From Aquimarina sp. U1-2 (lineage in GTDB: Bacteria; Bacteroidota; Bacteroidia; Flavobacteriales; Flavobacteriaceae): 64,000 nucleotides of DNA. The notes beneath the pieces are model-generated. The model saw only the letters and a program-made list of their open reading frames with translations. It was not told the DNA's origin and did no database searches. Position 1 is the first letter of the stretch; each line of letters starts with the position of its first letter. The stretch is from the NCBI RefSeq assembly GCF_017897595.1, contig NZ_JAGKIK010000001.1:62001-126000 (forward strand), in the 5' to 3' direction. Below are positions 26,352 through 36,003 of the stretch, one piece after another. The translations under genes and the position numbers were made by a program.

Positions 26352-27443
26352 ATGATCAAATACATACTTGTACTGGTTATCCCTATTTGTTGTTTTCTAT
26401 CCTGTTCTAATGAAGAATCAGAGATTAAAGAGCAATTACCTCTAGATCCCTCAATAATATACTTCCCTCCTATTGATGCTGATTCGTGGGAATCCTTATC
26501 CATTGAAGATGTAAATTGGAATAAAAATGCAACCGAAGCACTATATACGTTTCTTAAGGAAAAGGACACCAAAGCATTTATAGTGCTGAAAAACGGAAGA
26601 ATTATTATTGAAGAATATTTTAATGGTGTTACTGCAACAGATCGTAATTTGTGGTACTCTGCCGGAAAAACCTTGACATCGTTTATGGTGGGACTAGCAC
26701 AGCAAGATAACTTTTTAGATATTAAAAATCCTTCTTCAACTTATTTGGGTACAGGATGGTCTCTACTTACCTCAGACCAGGAACGTGCCATTCGCGTACA
26801 AAATCACTTAATGATGAATACTGGGTTGGATTATGATGTTTCAAATTCTAATTGTACAAATAAAGAGTGTTTAACCTACCGAAACCCACCCGGGGATTTT
26901 TGGTATTATCACAATGCTCCTTATACCCTTTTAACTTCTATCATAACAAATGCAACTCAGCAAGATTTCGAAACCTATTTTAACGTTACCTTAAAAAACA
27001 AAATAGGGATGGAGGGCAATTGGTTATCGTTAGGGTTTTCAAATATTTACAATAGTACTGCAAGAAGTATGGCTCGTTTTGGCCTTTTGATATTAAATAA
27101 AGGAACATGGGATACTACTACGATCTTATCTGATCAAAAGTATTTTAATGATATGGTATCTACATCCCAAAACTTAAATGCATCTTATGGGTATTTATGG
27201 TGGCTTAACGGAAAAGACAGTTTTAGGGTTCCAACATCAGCAGAAGAATTTGGAGGTAAATTAATTCCTAATGCCCCTAACGATCTTATTGCTGCATTGG
27301 GTAAAAACGATCAAAAACTGTACGTGGTTCCCAGTCAAAATTTAGTAATTGTAAGAATGGGAAATGATACGGGGGATTCGTCCTTAGGACCTTCTGGTTT
27401 TGACAATGACCTATGGCAAAAAATCAACGCAGTGATCGACTAG
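26352..27443 (+). CDS. Serine hydrolase lipoprotein (beta-lactamase-fold, second paralogue type)
   Basis: I start at the ATG at 26352 (MIKYILVLVIPICCFLSC), which gives a lipoprotein signal with Cys-18 and 363 residues; the frame is open 48 codons further upstream, but that part is not signal-like and overlaps repeat-like DNA. S-x-x-K is Ser-103 to Lys-106 (YSAGKTLTSF), and the YxN-type motif is in WYYHNAPYTLL. Later sequence SMARFGLLILNKG and YGYLWWLN is typical of the NylB/esterase-like branch. Substrate unknown. It differs strongly from the serine hydrolase at 22920, so this is not a recent duplication. Confidence 0.88.
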   Translation: MIKYILVLVIPICCFLSCSNEESEIKEQLPLDPSIIYFPPIDADSWESLSIEDVNWNKNATEALYTFLKEKDTKAFIVLKNGRIIIEEYFNGVTATDRNLWYSAGKTLTSFMVGLAQQDNFLDIKNPSSTYLGTGWSLLTSDQERAIRVQNHLMMNTGLDYDVSNSNCTNKECLTYRNPPGDFWYYHNAPYTLLTSIITNATQQDFETYFNVTLKNKIGMEGNWLSLGFSNIYNSTARSMARFGLLILNKGTWDTTTILSDQKYFNDMVSTSQNLNASYGYLWWLNGKDSFRVPTSAEEFGGKLIPNAPNDLIAALGKNDQKLYVVPSQNLVIVRMGNDTGDSSLGPSGFDNDLWQKINAVID

Positions 27444-27484
27444 CAGAATTTAGCAACAAAAGAAGTATTCACCTGGACAAGTTG

Positions 27485-30028
27485 TTAAAAAGAAACTCTA
27501 AATGTGGCGTTAGGTGTAAACCCTAAAGCATATTCTATTTCTTCACGAGGTATTGTATTCGTTTGATTTCTGTAATTAGCGTTGATACTATTTTGATGAT
27601 TGGTAAGATTCCAGATAGACAGGCCTGTATGCGCAGCAACTACATCACTTATTTTGAAGTTGTAAGTCGCAGATAGATCTACTCTAAAGTATGGATCGAG
27701 TCTATTACTGTTTGCAGTTTCAAAATTGACTCGGTTATCTACAACAGCATTCATACCATCTGGTCGTGTGGTAGGCAATCCAGAGTTCCAATTAACTCCG
27801 GCAGATACTTTAATAGCATCAAACGAATACGATGCTCCTAGAGTAAGGGCATGTGCAATCTCTACATTGTTAGGAAATTCTTGATCCTCAAGCTCTAAAA
27901 AAGTATAGCGATTATCTACAAAAGAGTAGCTGATCCAGCTACTCAGATTTTTAGATCTCTTATTTAATAAAACATCTAGTCCGGCAACATTATAATCACC
28001 TATTGCTCTTCTAAACTCGTATTGATTTTGAAAACCCTGGCTACGAGCTGTAATACCTTCTACTTTTTTTAAATATCCTTCTGCATTAATTAGCCAGCCT
28101 GACCGATTGTATTGGATACCGGCAGAGAATTGCCTTCCTCTAATGACAGGAATATCATCTTCGTTTGCTAAAATCCATCTACGATTTTCTATGCCTAAAA
28201 AATCATTTTGAAAATTAATAATTTGCGAAGTATTTTGGTGTTTAAACTCGGCTAGAACTTCTACGTTAAAGTCAGTTCCTATTTTTTGATGTAACGTGAA
28301 CCTAGGTTCGATTGTATGAGAATTAAACTTTTCATTATAATTATATCGTAATCCTGCATTTATAACTGTTGATTTTTGCCAGGTATAGTGCAATTGAGAA
28401 AATAAACTGTGGGTTAAAATCACGCGATCTCTTTTTTCTCTGAAAACAGGAAGATCAACATCATTCAAATTAGATACTCCGGTTTCTATAAGCTGATACC
28501 CATTGAGTAATGTCACATTATTAGTCATATCAAAATACCCTTTGAGTTTAATACCTGTTTCAGAAACTTTGTTTTCTTGTAAAAACCGCTGTTGCTGCTG
28601 TAGATTCGAATTAACAGACCTTAATTTATAATCTGTATTATACACTTGTATTACAGACCGTAATTTAGAATTCCAGATTCTTTGATACCAAACACCTCCT
28701 GCAATACTGCTTTGAACCAAACTACTTTGTCGCGATTGCCGAGTATTATTTATGGTAGCATTTTCAGTAAAAATTAATTCGTTACTCATGCCTAAGAAAT
28801 TCAAGCGAAACTTATCTTTGTCTGAAATGGCATAATTCCATCTCAGGTTCAGATCATAAAAATCGAATTGTATATCAGAAGTGAGTTCTCTTTGATCTTC
28901 TATTTCACTATCTTGAGAAATCCTGTCGAAATATGCTGCATACGTGGGGGTTTTTACAAGATCGCTTATTGATTTTCGTGCAGTGACCTGCACAGACGAA
29001 CGCCCTAAAGGCACATCTACAAAAGCATCTGCGTTGATCATATTAACTCCTGCACTCGTTTGCAATTGTTTGTTTACCTGCGTATCTGTATTTGTAATGA
29101 TGGTTCCAGAAATACCATCGGTATACTCTGGACTGGTACCATTCTTTATTAATTTTGCATTTTGCGTGGTCAACGGATTGATGGCAGAGATCAACCCAAA
29201 AAAATGACCAGATTGGTACATTCTAATGCCATCCCAAAGGATTAAATTTTGATCGTGCGTCCCTCCTCTTATATTGATATTTGAAACTGTTTCATCTGCA
29301 CTTTGTACTCCCGGAAAAGCCTGGATCGTTTGTAAAATATCGGTCTCAATTAACCCAGGAAGTATCCCGAAATTATCATAATTAATTTCAAAACTGCCGT
29401 CTGCCGATTTTCCGATACCTTTGGTAATGTAATTACTTATGATGACCTCTTCTAACATTTCTGTTTTCGCTTCCATAAGAATAACAAAACATTCTCCGGC
29501 CTTAAACGAATTTGCCAGACGATACTGTGTTTTATATCCTAAATGCCCTATAAGTATGGTTGCCGTAGTAGTGTTTACCTGTAGAGAAAATGCACCTGTT
29601 TTATCAGTTGTAATAGCGTTCTTTTTCGATTGAATGGTGGCTCCTACAAGTGGCTGTCGAGTTTTACGGTCTTTAAGTATTCCACAAATACGTATTGATG
29701 TTTCTTTTTTGTTTATAGAAATAAAATTATTTGCGAGTTTGTAAAACACCAAATTTGTTTGTTGTTCTAAGTACTTAAGAACGTCATCGAGCGGCATGTT
29801 TTGTGGAGGAGGAGCAACTATAATATCTGCTATGGTATCATCGGCATAGGTAAACTGAGATTGAAAACGACTTTGAAGTTTGGTAATTACTTGTTCTAGG
29901 GGAATTTTATTTTCAGTAATCTGACCTATCCCCTTCGACGCAATACATACACAAAGTAACCATATAAAATTAGCTGTTAACCAATTATGGTTGATTTTTT
30001 TGAAGTGTAATCGTATTCCCTGAGTCAA
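27485..30028 (-). CDS. TonB-dependent receptor with STN and CarboxypepD-reg domains (FecA-like)
   Basis: The protein has 847 residues. After a signal peptide (to about 36, SKGIGQ) come an STN signalling domain (about 42-108), a carboxypeptidase-regulatory-like domain (about 112-185, ICGILKDRKTRQPLVGATI), the plug (about 215-320, with NINIRGGTHDQNLILWDG) and a 22-strand-type barrel ending in Phe (TFRVSF). The STN domain marks a receptor that signals through FecR to an ECF sigma factor; both are encoded just upstream. The 5' end overlaps fecR by 44 nt, so translation is probably coupled. Substrate not evident. Confidence 0.92.
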   Translation of the reverse strand: MTQGIRLHFKKINHNWLTANFIWLLCVCIASKGIGQITENKIPLEQVITKLQSRFQSQFTYADDTIADIIVAPPPQNMPLDDVLKYLEQQTNLVFYKLANNFISINKKETSIRICGILKDRKTRQPLVGATIQSKKNAITTDKTGAFSLQVNTTTATILIGHLGYKTQYRLANSFKAGECFVILMEAKTEMLEEVIISNYITKGIGKSADGSFEINYDNFGILPGLIETDILQTIQAFPGVQSADETVSNINIRGGTHDQNLILWDGIRMYQSGHFFGLISAINPLTTQNAKLIKNGTSPEYTDGISGTIITNTDTQVNKQLQTSAGVNMINADAFVDVPLGRSSVQVTARKSISDLVKTPTYAAYFDRISQDSEIEDQRELTSDIQFDFYDLNLRWNYAISDKDKFRLNFLGMSNELIFTENATINNTRQSRQSSLVQSSIAGGVWYQRIWNSKLRSVIQVYNTDYKLRSVNSNLQQQQRFLQENKVSETGIKLKGYFDMTNNVTLLNGYQLIETGVSNLNDVDLPVFREKRDRVILTHSLFSQLHYTWQKSTVINAGLRYNYNEKFNSHTIEPRFTLHQKIGTDFNVEVLAEFKHQNTSQIINFQNDFLGIENRRWILANEDDIPVIRGRQFSAGIQYNRSGWLINAEGYLKKVEGITARSQGFQNQYEFRRAIGDYNVAGLDVLLNKRSKNLSSWISYSFVDNRYTFLELEDQEFPNNVEIAHALTLGASYSFDAIKVSAGVNWNSGLPTTRPDGMNAVVDNRVNFETANSNRLDPYFRVDLSATYNFKISDVVAAHTGLSIWNLTNHQNSINANYRNQTNTIPREEIEYALGFTPNATFRVSF

Positions 30029-30902
30029 TGCTATAGTTAAGATCGAGAGGCAAAGTGATAGACTTTAACCCTTCTTCTAAATTTGTATGTACAAAACCTC
30101 CAGTAAATATACGTGAAGTATCGATATCTTTAAAGGAAAAAGTTACGTTATATTGCCTTTCAAACTCATTTAACACTTGATATAAAGGCACACTTTTAAA
30201 ACTGCTTCTATTAGTGATCCAATTGGGTTGTTGGTGTTCATTACCTTCAGAGAACACAACCTCCTGATTTACAAATTTAAAGACAGCGCCTGGGGGTATA
30301 TTTTTGGTTTGTCCATTTAAATGCACCTGTACTAACCCTTCGAAACACTGTACTTCAAAATATCCTTTACGGCTATTCACATTAAACTGCGTTCCCAGAA
30401 CACTTACCTTGCCGATATCGGTAATAACATCGAAGTTAAAACCTTTATTCACTTTAAAAAAGGCTTCTCCCGCAAGGGTTACTTCGCGTTTATTTTTCCA
30501 GTTCTTTTCGTTAAATTCTAATTCAGATACCGAGTTTAAAACAACTCTAGAAGCATCTGGAAGTGTAATAACCCTCTTTTCTCCAATATGTGTTTCAAAT
30601 GTTGTAGCGGTATTTAAGAAGAAGAAAGCTCCGATACCAAACAAAATGACTATCATCGCTGCTAGTCGTAACAAAGTGCTGTATCTAAGTTGCTTTTTGG
30701 AAACAGATGTCTTGTTGCGAAGGGCATTGCTATAAAAAGTAGTAAAATCAGGTATTTCTGAATGTTTTGAACAAGAAAATTGTTTTGCACCATTAACAAT
30801 TCTACTATGCAAATTATAATCCTTTGACTGCCGAAAAGCTATTTGCTCTTCCTCAGTCAAATCATCAGACAACCATTTTTTTATTAAGTTTTCTTGGTTC
30901 AT
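29985..30902 (-). CDS. FecR family anti-sigma factor/sensor
   Basis: The protein has 305 residues. A cytoplasmic N-terminal sigma-binding part (1-70) is followed by one transmembrane helix (about 75-98, LAAMIVILFGIGAFFFLN) and the periplasmic FecR domain (about 105-200, TFETHIGEKRVITLPDASRV, LAGEAFFKV), then a C-terminal DUF4974-type domain that should meet the receptor's STN domain (LYQVLNEFERQYNVTFSF). It should hold the ECF sigma factor at 30953 inactive until the receptor binds its ligand. It lies between the sigma and receptor genes. Confidence 0.94.
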   Translation of the reverse strand: MNQENLIKKWLSDDLTEEEQIAFRQSKDYNLHSRIVNGAKQFSCSKHSEIPDFTTFYSNALRNKTSVSKKQLRYSTLLRLAAMIVILFGIGAFFFLNTATTFETHIGEKRVITLPDASRVVLNSVSELEFNEKNWKNKREVTLAGEAFFKVNKGFNFDVITDIGKVSVLGTQFNVNSRKGYFEVQCFEGLVQVHLNGQTKNIPPGAVFKFVNQEVVFSEGNEHQQPNWITNRSSFKSVPLYQVLNEFERQYNVTFSFKDIDTSRIFTGGFVHTNLEEGLKSITLPLDLNYSIDSGNTITLQKNQP

Positions 30903-30952
30903 TATTTGTACTTCCTATATATAAAACAACTAAGTCCTCTATTTTCCTTTTT

Positions 30953-31471
30953 TTATTTAAAATTTTCAATTTCTTCTTTTAATTTTCTATACGCAGTATA
31001 AATTCTATTTTCTACCGCTTTTTTGGTCACTCCTAACATTTCGGCAATTTCGACGTGTTTTTTTCCTTCAGCTTTATTTAATAAAAATGCCACTCTCTGG
31101 TCTTCTGTTAACTTACTTAATGCATGCTGATATTTTTGAAAAAATTCTTTTTCTTCTAAAATGAATTCAGGAGATTCATTTGTATAATTCTTAGGCTTTA
31201 TTTCTTTAAAGCGCAACACGACCTTTTGATGTTTAATTTCATTAAGCATCATATTTTTCGCTACACTAAATAAAAAACCTTTTGCCTTGGATGGAGTAAC
31301 CTTTTTACAATTATCTAATAATTTGATAAACGCCTCTTGCATTTTATCGTCGGGATTGCAAGATTCACCAAATTTGTAATATAAAAAATTGTACAAATCT
31401 TTGGCGTAGGTAGTATAGATTTTAGAAAATATTGCTTCTTTACAGACGTCGTTTTCTAATTCTTGTGGCAT
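30953..31471 (-). CDS. ECF-type RNA polymerase sigma factor (FecI-like)
   Basis: The protein has 172 residues. Region 2 is at about 14-80 (KDLYNFLYYKFGESCNPDDKMQEAFIKLLDNC in overlapping pieces) and region 4 at about 112-165 (LSKLTEDQRVAFLLNKAEGK, then the helix-turn-helix HVEIAEMLGVTKKAVENRI). It is first in a sigma-FecR-receptor unit, 50 bp upstream of fecR, and should activate the TonB receptor gene. The divergent lipoprotein at 31572 starts 100 bp away and could belong to its regulon. Confidence 0.95.
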   Translation of the reverse strand: MPQELENDVCKEAIFSKIYTTYAKDLYNFLYYKFGESCNPDDKMQEAFIKLLDNCKKVTPSKAKGFLFSVAKNMMLNEIKHQKVVLRFKEIKPKNYTNESPEFILEEKEFFQKYQHALSKLTEDQRVAFLLNKAEGKKHVEIAEMLGVTKKAVENRIYTAYRKLKEEIENFK

Positions 31472-31571
31472 TTTGCATCATTTCGAAGGTTTAAAATTAA
31501 AAAAAACTAAAATATAAAAGGAGTTTTATTAGGTAAGTTGTTATTATATTACAGTCAAAGTGCAAATATAT

Positions 31572-32354
31572 ATGATCAACTATTCGAAAATCATTCCTGG
31601 TATTGTGGTTTTTTACGTTTTTATCACCGCATTATTAGTATCCTGTAGAAGCGAATCTGATGAGTTGATTGTAGCTCCAGAAAATGAATCCCTTCTTAAA
31701 AACTCTAAGGTTGCTAATTTAATACTTAGAACATTAACCAATGATGGATCGTTAGATGATCATATCGATGATACAGATTGTTTTACCGTAAAACTTCCTT
31801 TTACAATTGTAGTTAATGGTCAGGAAATCGAATTTTTTTCATCTCAAGATATAAGTGCATATAAAGATGTTGTTAGCGATAAGGATGAAATTATTTTTAA
31901 TTTTCCGATTTCCCTGATATCCAATGATTTTTCTGAAATAACGGTTTCTAATACACTTCAATTTGAGGATGTAATACAAAACTGCAATACTGATAAGCAT
32001 AAAGACGATACTCATAATGATGACACGATAAGGTGTATTGATTTTCAATATCCTTTTTCGGCATCTGTTTTTGATCTGGAAAGCGAGTTAATAGCAACAG
32101 TTTCTTTTACCAACGATTTTGAATTATATCAATTTATAAATGATTTGAAAGATACAGATATTGCTACTATCAATTTCCCCGTTCGAATGATTCTTTCTCA
32201 AAATTTTGAAATTGAAATTGATAATCTTGATACCATAGAACAAGTAATCCTGGATGCTATTCAGGAAGATTGTGACGACGATGATGATGATGATGACGAC
32301 GACGACAATGATGATGACGACGACGATGATGACGACGACGACGATGATGATTAG
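31572..32354 (+). CDS. Lipoprotein with two related domains and a poly-aspartate tail
   Basis: Read from the ATG at 31572 (260 residues; a GTG four codons upstream is also open). Lipobox VFITALLVSC, then two similar segments of about 70 residues: the first from CFTVKLPFTIVVNG to DVIQNC, the second from CIDFQYPFSASVFD to DAIQEDC, each with a strand pair, a central N-F-P motif and terminal Cys. The C-terminus is about 27 Asp interrupted by one Asn, encoded by alternating GAC/GAT (32270-32350). The tail could bind divalent cations. It is divergent from the ECF sigma/FecR/TonB unit. I do not recognise a named family with certainty. Confidence 0.85.
   Translation: MINYSKIIPGIVVFYVFITALLVSCRSESDELIVAPENESLLKNSKVANLILRTLTNDGSLDDHIDDTDCFTVKLPFTIVVNGQEIEFFSSQDISAYKDVVSDKDEIIFNFPISLISNDFSEITVSNTLQFEDVIQNCNTDKHKDDTHNDDTIRCIDFQYPFSASVFDLESELIATVSFTNDFELYQFINDLKDTDIATINFPVRMILSQNFEIEIDNLDTIEQVILDAIQEDCDDDDDDDDDDDNDDDDDDDDDDDDDD
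32270..32353 (+). repeat. GAY trinucleotide tract coding for poly-Asp
   Basis: About 27 consecutive GAT/GAC codons with one AAT form the 3' end of the lipoprotein gene. Mixed codons limit slippage, but shorter pure GAC or GAT runs remain. Confidence 0.9.
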
Positions 32355-32416
32355 CTATAAATAAATTACGATATAGACAACTACGTTTTTTGAATTTTTT
32401 AAGTCTTTAGAATAAT

Positions 32417-32617
32417 ATGAGACATACACTAAAAACTATAGTAAGCTTACTCTTTGTAACTGTTATCGTTTGCTTTATTACGACTGTTAAAAGCTACAAG
32501 AATCAGCTATTAAAAAACACTACAGACACTGTAGAAAAAAATACGAAAGATCTGAAACCCGATCTTGAAAAAGAAGATAGCATAGGTTTATTACTCTATA
32601 AGACAAGAATTTTTTAA
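32417..32617 (+). CDS. Small membrane-anchored protein (66 residues)
   Basis: MRHTLKTIVSLLFVTVIVCFITTVKS is a single N-terminal membrane segment or uncleaved signal, followed by a 40-residue charged tail (TDTVEKNTKDLKPDLEKEDS). It starts 62 bp after the poly-Asp lipoprotein gene in the same direction, so the two may be co-transcribed. No domain is recognised. Confidence 0.55.
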   Translation: MRHTLKTIVSLLFVTVIVCFITTVKSYKNQLLKNTTDTVEKNTKDLKPDLEKEDSIGLLLYKTRIF

Positions 32618-32676
32618 AAAACAATATAAAACAACCCAGTTAGTATTTATATACCACAGTGGTTCAAAATCATTTC

Positions 32677-32844
32677 ATGAATTCTAAATATATGATTAAC
32701 GAAACGATAAAAAGTACAGCTATTAATAGAACGAATCCAAAATTTACACAAAAAATCTCAAGGTACAAAATATTGATTAGTGGCGCTTTCTTGGTTATTT
32801 ATTGCATATTTATGACTTTTTTGATTTTCTTGCTGCATCAGTAG
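32677..32844 (+). CDS. Small single-pass membrane protein (55 residues)
   Basis: From the ATG at 32677 (MNSKYMINETIKSTAINRTN) the protein has 55 residues; a GTG at 32659 would add six. Residues about 32-55 form one hydrophobic helix (ISGAFLVIYCIFMTFLIFLL). It follows the preceding small membrane gene by about 60 bp. Function unknown, and coding status uncertain. Confidence 0.45.
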   Translation: MNSKYMINETIKSTAINRTNPKFTQKISRYKILISGAFLVIYCIFMTFLIFLLHQ

Positions 32845-33263
32845 TAATCTTCTAACCAATCCTCTATTTTTGGCACCTTTCTAAATTAACATGGGAATTA
32901 TATTTTGTAAAGGTTACAGATATATAGAGATAAAAGCCTTCATATTTTGAAGGTTTTTTTGGTTTTAGAGTGATTTATCAGGCATTGTTTCTTCTAGTAT
33001 TAAAACAACCGCAAGTTTTAGTATTACCCCCCTCTGTATCTCCCCTAAAGGGAAGACTTTCTTCTATTTTCCTTCAAAGACGATAGCACAATGTTACTGG
33101 CTAAATTATGTGTAGCAAGGGATGGATGCTTTTTTACCTAAAACGTTTAGAAGAACTAAATGGATTACTCTAATTATAATATTTACGATCAATGATATTC
33201 ATAACAAAAGATTAAGAATTGAAGCAAACAACAAAATCAGGCAAGATGTCGTATAGGTTGTTG
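32845..33263. other. Intergenic region with a terminator at 32936-32960
   Basis: About 420 bp between convergent units. CCTTCATATTTTGAAGG followed by seven T (32938-32961) is a good intrinsic terminator for the plus-strand small genes. The rest holds no recognised element. Confidence 0.6.
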
Positions 33264-34865
33264 TTATTTAACAACTTCATTTCCTTTTAAAGGGGTATTT
33301 ATCCAATATTTATGTTGCTCATCAAAAGAATTTATATGAGACTTTGATAAGGGTAAGTATTTATCCATAAATACCCCTTCACTAAGTATCTTTTTTTCAG
33401 GAAAAACTTCTTGAACAAACAATTCTCTATATTGATATAGCACAAACTTCGGAATTCTATTGAGTAATTTTCCGTCGGTATCTTTTACGTTTTTAATCTG
33501 TACATCAATAGCTTCTGAAAGATTTCTAAACTTAAAATCTGGCATAGAAAGTAATTGCTTTTTATCAACAAATAGTCGTAAACGATCTTTCAAAACAGAA
33601 ATATCATCTATAATTACATTTTCTTCCTTTTCACCGTATACAATCTTAAATTTTTTATGCACCGGATGGATAGATTTTTCATCCAACTCATTATTAAAAT
33701 GAATATCAAAAAACATTGCCCTAGGGTCAAAACTTATTTCTTTTATTTTAAAATAATGGTCGCTGCTAGCTTTAAATTCATTATTAAATGTTATGTAGTT
33801 TAAGTACATTTTATTATTGACCGGTACATACTCTATAGTAACCTCATACATTGGGGCTTTCTTATTAACGCTATATAATCCATATTGAAGTCTATGTATT
33901 GAATACGTATCTTTGGCGACGAAAATTGTTCCTTTAGCAAAATGATCCTTGCCAGAAACCGAAGCATTACTAACAAAACTGATCTCGTAAATCGGAGTAT
34001 CATTGAGATAGGTCACTCCTTGCAAATTAAAAGAATGATTTTTGGTAAAATCTTTGCTAAACACATCAGCAAATGAAAAGGACTGCCTGCTACGGTTTCG
34101 AATAGAGTTAATTACATTAAGCACATTAAACTCATTCCCTCCAAACGGTGGAATAAAAACCCTATTTAGGTATTTTTTCTTGTTATTATCATAAGGTATC
34201 GCTAAACGTTGATCCCGAACAAAAGTTTCATTTTGATTATAGCTGTATACTAATGCCTGATTTGATTCATTCTCGAAATAATCAGTATTAAATCCTGCAT
34301 CAAAAACTTCGACTATACTTTCGTTTAAGTTAATGTAGTTAGCGTTTTTTTGATGTTGTTTTTTAATTCGTGCGTAAGAATCACCTATAGGCTGTTGATA
34401 ATCGCGATAATACCCGATATAAGAATAAGGTAGCTTAGGATAATTTATCGGTATATTTTTTATAGCTCGGGACACAATTAGTCTTGCAGGCAGTTTTCGG
34501 TCGCTCTTCTTCTTTTTGACAGTTAGCGATACTGTTTCTAGATGTTGAACATGAGGTTTTAAGTGTATGATATTAATTTCACCTCGTTGTAGTTCATCAA
34601 TTTTAACTGCTTTTGTTTCATAACCGATCGCAGATAATACAATACTATTAGAGAGTTCTAGATCACAAGGGAGCCTAAATTGACCGTCTTGATCTGCTAT
34701 TACTCCTTGGTTTGTTCCAGAAAGTTTAACGGTAGCATAATAAACAGGAAAACCAGAGGCTACATTAACGACCCTACTTAACAACTCGCAATTGTATTCT
34801 TGCGCATTAAGCATTGATGAAGATAGAAAAACAAACAGCAATCTATGTATCTTTTTTTTTAACAT
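33264..34865 (-). CDS. Surface protein with N-terminal CarboxypepD-reg-like domain
   Basis: The protein has 533 residues with a signal peptide (1-21, SSMLNAQ). Residues about 26-105 form a carboxypeptidase-regulatory-like domain (LLSRVVNVASGFPVYYATVK, GTNQGVIADQDGQFRLPC). The remaining 420 residues are beta-rich and resemble the flavobacterial family annotated simply as 'carboxypeptidase-like regulatory domain-containing protein', which has no known function. It lacks a TonB plug, so it is not a receptor. It is transcribed alone on the minus strand. Confidence 0.8.
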   Translation of the reverse strand: MLKKKIHRLLFVFLSSSMLNAQEYNCELLSRVVNVASGFPVYYATVKLSGTNQGVIADQDGQFRLPCDLELSNSIVLSAIGYETKAVKIDELQRGEINIIHLKPHVQHLETVSLTVKKKKSDRKLPARLIVSRAIKNIPINYPKLPYSYIGYYRDYQQPIGDSYARIKKQHQKNANYINLNESIVEVFDAGFNTDYFENESNQALVYSYNQNETFVRDQRLAIPYDNNKKKYLNRVFIPPFGGNEFNVLNVINSIRNRSRQSFSFADVFSKDFTKNHSFNLQGVTYLNDTPIYEISFVSNASVSGKDHFAKGTIFVAKDTYSIHRLQYGLYSVNKKAPMYEVTIEYVPVNNKMYLNYITFNNEFKASSDHYFKIKEISFDPRAMFFDIHFNNELDEKSIHPVHKKFKIVYGEKEENVIIDDISVLKDRLRLFVDKKQLLSMPDFKFRNLSEAIDVQIKNVKDTDGKLLNRIPKFVLYQYRELFVQEVFPEKKILSEGVFMDKYLPLSKSHINSFDEQHKYWINTPLKGNEVVK

Positions 34866-34991
34866 AAAAACAGGAATTACTTTTCTTATTCTTGAAGTTG
34901 CCTAAGAAAATTTATATAGTAGTTAACACTTTTTTGATTTGCCGGGCATATGAAAAGAGTGTAAGCTAGTTTTCTAAACAAAAAGTAATAA

Positions 34992-35027
34992 AAAAAGATG
35001 TTTTGGTCGTATCAAAACATCTTTTTA
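34992..35027 (-). terminator. Terminator of the rpmB-rpmG-DUF4295-ftsY unit
   Basis: AAAAAGATGTTTTG-gtcgtat-CAAAACATCTTTTT forms a perfect 14-bp stem 22 bp beyond the ftsY stop, with flanking A and T runs. Confidence 0.85.
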
Positions 35028-35049
35028 ACTGTTTTATAACGTAACGTTT

Positions 35050-36003
35050 CTATTTAAAAAACGAGTCAACAAATTCGTATTTATTAAATACCTGAAGATC
35101 TTCTATCCCTTCACCAACTCCTATATATTTTACGGGAATTTGAAACTGATCGCTTATCCCTATAACGACTCCTCCTTTAGCGGTTCCATCTAATTTTGTG
35201 ACTGCCAAAGATGTTACTTCTGTCGCAGCTGTAAACTGTTTGGCCTGTTCAAAAGCATTTTGTCCCGTAGAACCATCAAGTACTAACAATACATCATGAG
35301 GTGCATCTCCAATAACCTTTTGCATTACACGTTTTACCTTGGTGAGTTCGTTCATTAAATTCACTTTATTATGTAATCTCCCGGCAGTATCTATGATGAT
35401 CACATCTGCATCTTGTTTCACACCAGATCCAAGAGTATCAAAGGCTACCGAAGCGGGATCACTACCCATAGCCTGCTTTACAATTGGAATATCTACGCGA
35501 TCTGCCCACACTTGTAATTGATCTATAGCCGCCGCCCTAAACGTATCTGCTGCTCCCAAAACTACCTTCAAACCTTTCTTTTTGAATTGGTAGGCCAATT
35601 TTCCTATTGTAGTTGTTTTTCCTACACCGTTAACACCCACCACCATGAGTACATACGGCTTTTTTTCTTGGGGTAAGTCAAAGTCTGTAGCTTCGCCAGT
35701 ATTGGTTTCAGAAAGTAGCCCTGCAATTTCTTCTCTCAGAATTTGATTTAATTCGTCGGTTCCAAGATATTTATCTTTAGATACTCTTTGTTCTATTCTT
35801 TCGATGATTTTGATGGTAGTGTTTACACCAACATCGCTAGTAACTAAGACCTCTTCAAGTTGATCTAAAACATCATCATCTACCTTGGATTTACCGGCTA
35901 CAGCCTTACTCAATTTCGAAAAGAAGGTAGTTTTCGATTTTTCTAACCCTTTGTCGAGTGTTTCTTTTTTTTCTGAAGAAAATATATTCTTAAAAAGTCC
36001 CAT
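35050..36003 (-). CDS. ftsY: Signal recognition particle receptor
   Basis: The SRP receptor GTPase that docks ribosome-nascent-chain complexes at the inner membrane. At 317 residues it is a short form lacking the long acidic A domain. The NG domain has P-loop GVNGVGKTTTIGKLA (about residues 122-136), G3 DTAGRLHNK, G4 TKLDGTAKGG and the closing GVGEGIEDLQVF. It is last in the unit rpmB-rpmG-DUF4295-ftsY, an arrangement typical of Bacteroidetes, and has a strong terminator after it. Confidence 0.97.
   Translation of the reverse strand: MGLFKNIFSSEKKETLDKGLEKSKTTFFSKLSKAVAGKSKVDDDVLDQLEEVLVTSDVGVNTTIKIIERIEQRVSKDKYLGTDELNQILREEIAGLLSETNTGEATDFDLPQEKKPYVLMVVGVNGVGKTTTIGKLAYQFKKKGLKVVLGAADTFRAAAIDQLQVWADRVDIPIVKQAMGSDPASVAFDTLGSGVKQDADVIIIDTAGRLHNKVNLMNELTKVKRVMQKVIGDAPHDVLLVLDGSTGQNAFEQAKQFTAATEVTSLAVTKLDGTAKGGVVIGISDQFQIPVKYIGVGEGIEDLQVFNKYEFVDSFFK

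Noticed and set aside
27485-32354. Transferred island around the sigma/FecR/TonB unit
   Set aside because: No integrase, tRNA or direct-repeat boundary and no clear change in base composition; such units are normal in this phylum.
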